Source: JAEXNA01 sp037189585
GTDB lineage: Bacteria > Vulcanimicrobiota > Xenobia > Xenobiales > JADMJV01
Assembly (NCBI GenBank): GCA_037189585.1
Contig: JBBCJA010000021.1
Coordinates: 248,001 to 312,000, forward strand
DNA length: 64,000 nucleotides
Reading direction: 5' to 3'
Shown in pieces: positions 58,913-64,000 of the stretch. Below the pieces are notes generated by a model. It made no database searches, was not told where the DNA came from, and saw only the letters and a list, made by a program, of their open reading frames with translations. Each line of letters begins with the position of its first letter. Within the stretch, counting starts at the first letter, position 1. The translations under genes and the position numbers were made by a program.

Positions 58913-60070
58913 TCATGCTTGGTATTGAAAATGCAAAATGGCGGTATCGTCGGTGTAGATCCCGCCAGTGAAAGCGAGAACCTCTTTCTCCAAAGCGTCC
59001 ACTAAGTCGCGACCTGAAACATCGGAGGGAAGTGAGGTCAGAAATCGACTTACCCGATCGACCCCATAGAATTCCCCGTTCGGGGATCGAGCCTCTGAAA
59101 CACCGTCGGTGAACAAGATCACCCGATCTCCCGGCTCGAGCTGAATCTGATGCCGCTCGAAGTCGTAGGGCTCGATCACGCCGATCGGAGGATCGCATTC
59201 GGAGAAAAGCTCTGGAGCATGCCCTTCGCGCAAGAGAAAACCGCCCTGTTGACCCGCCGAACAGTAAGACAGCGTCCCACTCTCTTCATCGAAGATGGCG
59301 TAAAAGATGGTGAGGAACCAGCCCTTCTTTCCATCCCACAGGCGAGCCAGACGCCGGTTGAGACGGGCGCAAACCTCAGCCGGGTCCACGCTGCGCTTGC
59401 CCCATTCGTAAACGAAGCTCATCACCATCGACATCAAAAGTGAGGCGCTGATCCCCTTCCCCATCACGTCTCCCAGGCAGAAGGTGACCATCTTTTTGTC
59501 AAAAGGGCGGAAATAGAAAAAATCCCCACCCACCGCCGAACACTGGTGAATACTGCCTTCTATGGATACCCTGCCCAGGGCGTAACTTTGACTTATCAGC
59601 GAGGACTGAAGCGCCTTCGCCAGGTCGAGGTCGTCCTCGGTCCTTTGTTGAATAGTGGTGAGCTGAACCCATTTTTCCAAAGTGATGGACACGAAGGCTC
59701 CGATCAGCGCCAATTCGACCCCTTGCAATAGGGTCTCCACAACCAGTCCTCGAGATGGAAACGTCATATTGCCTAGACCGACCTCGGACTGCCAACTGAC
59801 CAAAAAATCCGTCAAAATCGTGGCATCGACGATCATCAGCGCGTGTTTGCGGAAAAAGAAGCAGCCGATAATGACGGGGATGACGAAGAGGTCGATCGCC
59901 CCTAAAGGACCCCGGGTTGCTTTCAAGGCGGCGGCGAACACGATCGCCAGGGCCACAACGAGCGCGGCCAATACAGACGTTAGGCCCCCGTCGGAGGCCT
60001 GACGCTGCAGTAGAAATCGCTCGATTCGTTGGTCGACCGCATCGACCAGCCAGCGCAGGGCTCGTGGCAT
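58913..60070 (-). CDS. SpoIIE/RsbU-type PP2C phosphatase with membrane sensor
   Basis: Such phosphatases dephosphorylate anti-anti-sigma factors. The 385-aa protein has about three hydrophobic segments in residues 30-130 (SVLAALVVALAIVFAAALKA and LFVIPVIIGCFFFRKHAL), then a PP2C-like SpoIIE domain (about 160-383) with GGDFFYFRPF, LGDVMGKGISASLLMSM and ILFTDGVSEA carrying the metal-binding aspartates. Partner switch genes (anti-sigma factor, STAS protein) are not next to it. It precedes the tkt operon by 78 bp and is divergent from the PpiC gene. Confidence 0.92.
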   Translation of the reverse strand: MPRALRWLVDAVDQRIERFLLQRQASDGGLTSVLAALVVALAIVFAAALKATRGPLGAIDLFVIPVIIGCFFFRKHALMIVDATILTDFLVSWQSEVGLGNMTFPSRGLVVETLLQGVELALIGAFVSITLEKWVQLTTIQQRTEDDLDLAKALQSSLISQSYALGRVSIEGSIHQCSAVGGDFFYFRPFDKKMVTFCLGDVMGKGISASLLMSMVMSFVYEWGKRSVDPAEVCARLNRRLARLWDGKKGWFLTIFYAIFDEESGTLSYCSAGQQGGFLLREGHAPELFSECDPPIGVIEPYDFERHQIQLEPGDRVILFTDGVSEARSPNGEFYGVDRVSRFLTSLPSDVSGRDLVDALEKEVLAFTGGIYTDDTAILHFQYQA

Positions 60071-60162
60071 ATGGGCGAGAGTCTTTGAGGCTCGCTCGGA
60101 GTTTCCTATGGAACATACCGTCGCGGCAGGGAGTTCTCGGCGATCTTGGTAGCTATATCTCC

Positions 60163-61146
60163 ATGCAACCCATGCCGAGGTTAGTCCTGACGGTCTCGAT
60201 TCTCCTCAACATGGCCCTCCTTGGTTGGGTGGCCTACTTGATGGCCTATGACCCCGTGGTGGCAACGGTCACCACGCAAGCCGGCGCCGTACGCACGGTC
60301 CTGGCCGGAGTAGTCAATACCGAGCTTGCCGAAAGGCATGGTCAGGAGGTTCAAAGCGATCTGGTGGGGCGGGCGCTTATCGATCTCGCGGCCGAGGAGT
60401 CGCATATCAAACTCGACCAGGCCGAGTTCGACGCGCGTTGGAAAAGCTGGCTGGCCGAACCTGGAACTCGAGGACGCATCGAGACGGGAGAAACCACCGA
60501 GGCTGATCTGCGGGACCGTTTGGTCACGCTGGTCCTCCTCGATCAACTCACCTGGAACAACTACAGTCTCAAAGAGCAAGAGACTCAGATGAAAGAGTAT
60601 TTTGAGAGGTACCAGCGCAAATTTGAGCAGCTTCACTTACGCCACATTCTGGTGGAAAACCAAAAAGATGCCCAGGATATCGCCCAAAGGCTGGCCGCCG
60701 GAGTTGACTTCGCGGAACTCGCCCGTCGGTTCTCCTTGGACCCCTTAACGCGGGAGCAAGGTGGCGACATGGGCTGGAAGAGCCGCTCGGATCTGGCCGA
60801 GGACCTAGCATCGTTTCTTTTTCTGCTCCCCACGGGAGCGGCCAGCAACCCCGTGTCCTCCCCTAATGGATGGCATCTCTTCCTGGTGGAGGAACGCCGG
60901 GAGAGTTTTCAAGACTGTCGCGACCTGGTTCGTCGGGAGCTGACCCGTCAGCGGCGACCTGACACCCTGGACGAACTGAGGCAGCGCTTCACCGTAGAGC
61001 GTCTGGACGGAGCAAAACTTCTGAAAAAGTTGCAACGCCCCGGCTTCTTTCCTGGGCAGCAAGCTCGCGCCTTCACGGTTCCGGCGCTTTCACCGTCGCC
61101 TTCACCCTCCACGCCAAAATCTCCAATATCGATAGCGAGTCCTTGA
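60163..61146 (+). CDS. SurA/PpiC-type peptidyl-prolyl isomerase, membrane-anchored
   Basis: The 327-aa product has an N-terminal signal or membrane anchor (LVLTVSILLNMALLGWVAYL), a SurA-like helical region (about 50-150) and a parvulin rotamase domain (about 160-255; LRHILVENQKDAQDIAQRL, FAELARRFSLDPLTREQGGD and PVSSPNGWHLFLVEER). It probably folds secreted proteins outside the cytoplasm. The C-terminus is Ser/Pro-rich. The ATG at 60163 is chosen because the anchor begins there; the upstream frame overlaps the SpoIIE gene. Confidence 0.88.
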   Translation: MQPMPRLVLTVSILLNMALLGWVAYLMAYDPVVATVTTQAGAVRTVLAGVVNTELAERHGQEVQSDLVGRALIDLAAEESHIKLDQAEFDARWKSWLAEPGTRGRIETGETTEADLRDRLVTLVLLDQLTWNNYSLKEQETQMKEYFERYQRKFEQLHLRHILVENQKDAQDIAQRLAAGVDFAELARRFSLDPLTREQGGDMGWKSRSDLAEDLASFLFLLPTGAASNPVSSPNGWHLFLVEERRESFQDCRDLVRRELTRQRRPDTLDELRQRFTVERLDGAKLLKKLQRPGFFPGQQARAFTVPALSPSPSPSTPKSPISIASP

Positions 61147-61171
61147 CACGAGGGGGACCTAGTCGTAGTAT
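61143..61171 (+). promoter_or_regulatory. Strong sigma-70-type promoter for L25
   Basis: TTGACA (61143-61148), a 17-bp spacer and TAGTAT (61166-61171) form a near-consensus promoter. Its -35 box overlaps the stop codon of the PpiC gene. The start would be near 61178, about 30 nt before the L25 ATG, with AAGGAG as ribosome-binding site. Confidence 0.88.
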
Positions 61172-61209
61172 GCCGCAATCTAACTTTACTTTTGCTTAAG
61201 GAGAGCCCG

Positions 61210-61785
61210 ATGTCTCACATTAACCTCGTGGCCGAAGGGCGGGACGGCGCAGGAAAAGGCGTCGCTCGCAAGCTGCGCGCCCAGGGTCGAATCCCTGGAG
61301 TCCTCTACGGACGCGATGCTAGCCCGCAACTCTTCTCCGTGGACGAGAAGACCACGGCCGCCCTCATGAAAGAGCACGGCCTCAACCCTATCATTGAGCT
61401 CGAGCTCGGCGGTAAGAAACACATCTGCATGATTTCCGATTATCAGCGCGATGTCTTCCAGACCCGCTTGACCCACATCGACCTCAAACTCGTCGATCTC
61501 AGCCATATCGTGATCGCCAAGATCCCCGTACAGATGACCGGTGAGTCGGATGTCCGTGGACGAGGCGGTATCGCGCAGTTGTATCTGCAGCAGTTGACGG
61601 TGAAGATTCTACCCAGCGACATCCCCAAGGTCTTCAAGGTCGATGTGTCTCACCTCTTCCCCGGCCAGAGCATGAAGCTCGATTCGGTTGAGCTTCCCGA
61701 CACCATGCAGAAAGTGGACCCTCCGTACACCACCGTGGTGAACGTGTTGGCCCCGCGCTCCATGGCCGCTCAACGCGGACGATAA
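61210..61785 (+). CDS. rplY: 50S ribosomal protein L25/general stress protein CTC
   Basis: L25 binds 5S rRNA; the CTC form has an added C-terminal beta domain. The 191-aa product has the L25 core (KLRAQGRIPGVLYGRDASPQ, and FQTRLTHIDLKLVD) and the CTC domain (QMTGESDVRGRGGIAQLYLQ, and LPSDIPKVFKVDVSHL). The ATG at 61210 follows AAGGAG; an in-frame start at 61192 would lie over that site. The neighbour pth is a frequent partner in many phyla. Confidence 0.96.
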   Translation: MSHINLVAEGRDGAGKGVARKLRAQGRIPGVLYGRDASPQLFSVDEKTTAALMKEHGLNPIIELELGGKKHICMISDYQRDVFQTRLTHIDLKLVDLSHIVIAKIPVQMTGESDVRGRGGIAQLYLQQLTVKILPSDIPKVFKVDVSHLFPGQSMKLDSVELPDTMQKVDPPYTTVVNVLAPRSMAAQRGR

Positions 61786-61827
61786 AATCAAAGGGAGCAG
61801 ATCCCGGATAGGGCGAGAGCCATCGTA

Positions 61828-61856
61828 ACAAAGCGCCTTTTTAAAGGGCGCTTTGT
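61828..61856 (+). terminator. Hairpin between L25 and pth
   Basis: ACAAAGCGCC pairs perfectly with GGCGCTTTGT around an 8-9 nt A/T-rich loop, with little T-run after it. It may be a weak terminator or attenuator, letting pth be transcribed at a lower level than L25. Confidence 0.7.
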
Positions 61857-61877
61857 TGTCGCCGGGTCGAAAGTGCC

Positions 61878-62486
61878 TTGCGCTTCGTCGTTGGATTAGG
61901 AAATCCCGGGCCAAAGTATGCCGAGACTCGGCATAACTTTGGCTTTCTTTGCCTGGAGGCGCTCTCTGAGAACCTGAAAGACGGAGGAGCGCGTCTGCGC
62001 GAGGAAGCGACTCTCCCCCAGCTGGCCCATTGGCAACATTGGGAACTACCCGCGGGAGACGAGGTTATCTTGCTGTGGCCTCTCACCTTCATGAACCTTT
62101 CCGGCCGAGCTCTGACGGCGCTCCTTACGAGATATCCCGCGGAGAGCTCCGAGATCATGCTTGTCATCGACGACCTGAGCTTGCCACTGGGGCAGCTTCG
62201 CCTGCGTCGAAAGGGCTCCAGTGGTGGTCACAACGGACTCAAGAGTATCGAAGCCACTCTTGGACATCAGGAGTATCCAAGACTTCGACTGGGGATAGGC
62301 GGTCCGAAGGACGATCAAGAAGTGATCGACTTTGTCTTGGAGCCTTTTCCTAAAGAAGAAATTCCGAAGGTGAAGGCTGTCACGATATTCTCTGCCGAGC
62401 GGATTAAAGAGTGGCTCGAGGGAGTTTCTTTTGACGCTTTGATGGGCAAAGTCAACGGGTGGCGGGGAGCTGAAGAGGTAGAGTGA
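61878..62486 (+). CDS. pth: Peptidyl-tRNA hydrolase
   Basis: Pth recycles tRNA from prematurely released peptidyl-tRNA. The 202-aa protein has the family motifs FVVGLGNPGPKYAETRHNFG (catalytic His), WPLTFMNLSGRAL (Asn) and IDDLSLPLGQLRLRRKGSSG (Asp), then GGHNGLKSIEATLG. The start is TTG at 61878. It follows L25 by 92 bp and overlaps the TerC gene start by one base (TGATG). Confidence 0.95.
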   Translation: MRFVVGLGNPGPKYAETRHNFGFLCLEALSENLKDGGARLREEATLPQLAHWQHWELPAGDEVILLWPLTFMNLSGRALTALLTRYPAESSEIMLVIDDLSLPLGQLRLRRKGSSGGHNGLKSIEATLGHQEYPRLRLGIGGPKDDQEVIDFVLEPFPKEEIPKVKAVTIFSAERIKEWLEGVSFDALMGKVNGWRGAEEVE

Positions 62487-63460
62487 TGATCGAAGTCGGC
62501 GTAACATCCTGGGCCGTTTTTAATGGGATTGTCATCCTGTTGCTACTGCTTGACCTGGGAGTCTTTCACCGCAGCGCGGAACGGGTCTCAGTGCGACAAG
62601 CGCTTCTCTGGAGCGCTTTTTGGATCTTTCTCTCCCTGGTGTTCAACGGTTGGATCTATCATTCTCAGGGCAGCGAGAAAGGGATGGAGTTTCTCGCCGG
62701 ATACATTCTGGAGAAGTCGCTGTCGGTCGACAATCTTTTCGTCTTTCTTCTGATCTTTAGCTACTTCAAGGTTCCCGCCGAACTGCAGCACAGGGTCCTC
62801 TTCTTTGGGATTCTCGGAGCGCTAGTGTTGCGCGGAATTTTTATCTATTTGGGGGTCACCTTGGTGAGAGAGGCTGCCTGGGTGCTCTATATCTTCGGCG
62901 CCTTTCTGGTCTACAGCGGTTTCAAACTGCTAACCCACGACGACGACGACGACGCTAACCCCGAAAACGCTATCGTGCGGGCTTTTCGCAAGCGGGTAAG
63001 ATTGACGGACGGATTTCGAGATCAGAAGTTCATCGTGGTTGAGGATGGAGTGAAAAAAGCGACTCCTCTGCTTCTGGTCCTAGTCGCCGTGGAGACTTCC
63101 GATGTTCTTTTCGCGGTGGACTCCATTCCAGCCGTTTTTGGAATAACCCAGGATCCGTTCATCGTCTACACCTCCAACGTGATGGCCATCCTGGGACTTC
63201 GCGCCCTCTACTTCGCCTTGGCGGGATTGATCGAGTACTTTCACTACTTAAAGTACGGACTCGCCTTTATCTTGATCTTCATCGGTTCTAAAATGCTTGG
63301 TGAGAAGTTCCTGCATCTTCCCATCGCGGTGGAGTTGGGGATCATTGGGGTACTCCTGGGTCTATCAGTGGCGGCTTCGCTATTTTTCCCCAAGAAGCCG
63401 GATGAGGAGATTGTTGAGGCCTTGGAAGAGACGACCGAGTCCGAAGGAGAGCTGTCATGA
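62486..63460 (+). CDS. TerC/Alx-family membrane protein
   Basis: TerC/Alx proteins are multi-spanning membrane proteins implicated in metal (notably Mn) homeostasis or tellurite stress. The 324-aa protein has about nine hydrophobic helices, with LEKSLSVDNLFVFLLIF and VAVETSDVLFAVDSIPAVFG, where conserved acidic residues lie in the membrane. A His/Asp-rich loop (HDDDDDANPEN) may contact metal. The ATG at 62486 is preferred over GTG at 62483. It overlaps the next gene by 4 bp. Confidence 0.93.
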   Translation: MIEVGVTSWAVFNGIVILLLLLDLGVFHRSAERVSVRQALLWSAFWIFLSLVFNGWIYHSQGSEKGMEFLAGYILEKSLSVDNLFVFLLIFSYFKVPAELQHRVLFFGILGALVLRGIFIYLGVTLVREAAWVLYIFGAFLVYSGFKLLTHDDDDDANPENAIVRAFRKRVRLTDGFRDQKFIVVEDGVKKATPLLLVLVAVETSDVLFAVDSIPAVFGITQDPFIVYTSNVMAILGLRALYFALAGLIEYFHYLKYGLAFILIFIGSKMLGEKFLHLPIAVELGIIGVLLGLSVAASLFFPKKPDEEIVEALEETTESEGELS

Positions 63461-64000
63461 AAGGTGGATGGCTACTCCTTTTAACCCTACTTTTTTGCAG
63501 CTCGATCGCCTGGGCGAAGAATCCATGGTATTACCCGACCGACGCTCACCGTAGCTATGTGAACCCTTATTTGACACCGGCTCGCGCGCTTCAAGGTTCA
63601 TGGCAATCGCGATTTGACGGGCAGTTGGTCTTGTGGAGTGGACGGGCCATGAAAGTGCGCCGGAATGAGCCTCAACGCCTTATTCTCAACACCGACATCG
63701 GCAAGCCGGTCGAAGTGCAGTTCTCCCGGGTGGTCAAGAATCTTCAGGTTGACCGAGAAGGAGATGTGCTGGCTATTAAAGGACATCTACGGCGAACGCC
63801 CGCGGGTAAAGTTTATTTGGAAGGTCGCTCGGTTATTCCGTGGCGCCCCGGCAAAGGATTCACGCGCGAGACTCCTTTGATCGATCAGTGGATCGCTTTC
63901 TCTCGACCTGAGCTTTCCAGCGCGACTCGCGCCTCGATCTCTGAGGCGATCCGTCGTGAAGCTTCCGCGGCCGGAATGGATCCGCTATTTCTGACCGCGC
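63457..64000 (+). CDS. Secreted protein, probable lytic transglycosylase (3' end outside window)
   Basis: The frame is open to the window end (181 codons). It begins with a signal peptide (GWLLLLTLLFCSSIAWAK), continues with a beta-rich region, and the last visible residues SISEAIRREASAAGMDPLFL resemble the start of an SLT lytic transglycosylase domain (IxxAIxxxASxxGxDPxLL), which cuts peptidoglycan glycan strands. The catalytic Glu would lie beyond the window. Its start overlaps the TerC stop by 4 bp. Assignment is tentative because the domain is cut. Confidence 0.7.
   Translation, partial: MKGGWLLLLTLLFCSSIAWAKNPWYYPTDAHRSYVNPYLTPARALQGSWQSRFDGQLVLWSGRAMKVRRNEPQRLILNTDIGKPVEVQFSRVVKNLQVDREGDVLAIKGHLRRTPAGKVYLEGRSVIPWRPGKGFTRETPLIDQWIAFSRPELSSATRASISEAIRREASAAGMDPLFLTA

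Noticed and set aside
59917..61146. Longer version of the PpiC gene
   Set aside because: The extra 82 codons lie inside the SpoIIE phosphatase gene on the other strand, and the signal anchor begins at the ATG at 60163.

Overview
The window is a gene-dense bacterial chromosome segment of moderately high GC, with about 60 protein genes, two tRNA genes and almost no intergenic space. Many neighbouring genes overlap by 1-10 bp, and TTG or GTG starts are common. There are no rRNA genes, CRISPR arrays, intact insertion sequences or phage modules. Gene content (OpcA with a tkt-tal-zwf-opcA-pgl operon, accA/accD, dapF, mutL-miaA-hfq, L25/CTC, GspF/PilC pilus proteins, an LtaS-like membrane phosphotransferase, HD-GYP/PilZ/SpoIIE signalling) suggests a free-living, poorly characterised lineage, possibly among the deep-branching Terrabacteria. 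That placement is inference; no marker in the window fixes the phylum.

Layout. 1-1984: tail of an HD-GYP gene, then a degenerate phosphoglucose-isomerase homologue and a small unknown protein. 2045-3179: a lone kinase of the aminoglycoside phosphotransferase fold beside a decayed tRNA-Leu fragment and an intact tRNA-Leu(UAA). 3186-13082 (minus strand): a long run with a 97-aa Cys-rich protein, radical SAM/SPASM enzyme, zinc ribbon, GAF-HD-GYP sensor, nrnA, mtaB, accD, accA, pyk and an FtsB-like protein. 13222-14780: tRNA-Ala(GGC) with a clear promoter and terminator, and two related Gly/aromatic-rich proteins that share a motif, a TTG start and a promoter/leader. 14792-22651: TerB-like, OleA-like, ATP-grasp, zinc-ribbon/TPR, GAF/TPR and subtilase genes. 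22741-30650: a structured repeat, a Sua5-type protein, uvrA and a pilus/type II secretion operon (pseudo-trypsin, GspF, GspF). 30666-42320 (minus strand): coiled-coil protein, DUF423, polysaccharide deacetylase, mutL, miaA, hfq, dapF, aminopeptidase P, a hairpin-rich spacer, a biotin-carrier protein, PilZ, ComEA, a GyrB-like pseudoenzyme, a membrane protein and a rhodanese. 42417-49851: lipoprotein, a stand-alone FlhA/SctV C-terminal domain, an XRE regulator, small Fn3/TerB/zinc-ribbon/PilZ genes, a SpoU methyltransferase, a GTPase and a cysteine-dioxygenase-like protein. 49956-60070: LtaS-like enzyme, XRE regulator, a second copy of the structured repeat, the oxidative pentose-phosphate operon and a SpoIIE phosphatase. 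60163-64000: PpiC-type foldase, L25, pth, TerC and the start of a probable lytic transglycosylase.

The most striking theme is domain exaptation. Four proteins keep the recognisable fold of a well-known enzyme or machine but have lost catalytic residues or the rest of the machine: a phosphoglucose isomerase, a GyrB ATPase/transducer, an HtrA/trypsin-like protease and the cytosolic ring domain of the type III export gate FlhA. They sit next to surface, DNA-uptake or signalling genes. Other candidates for undescribed biology are the radical SAM cluster beside the paired WSQxMQ proteins, and the 130-160 bp nested inverted repeat present twice.
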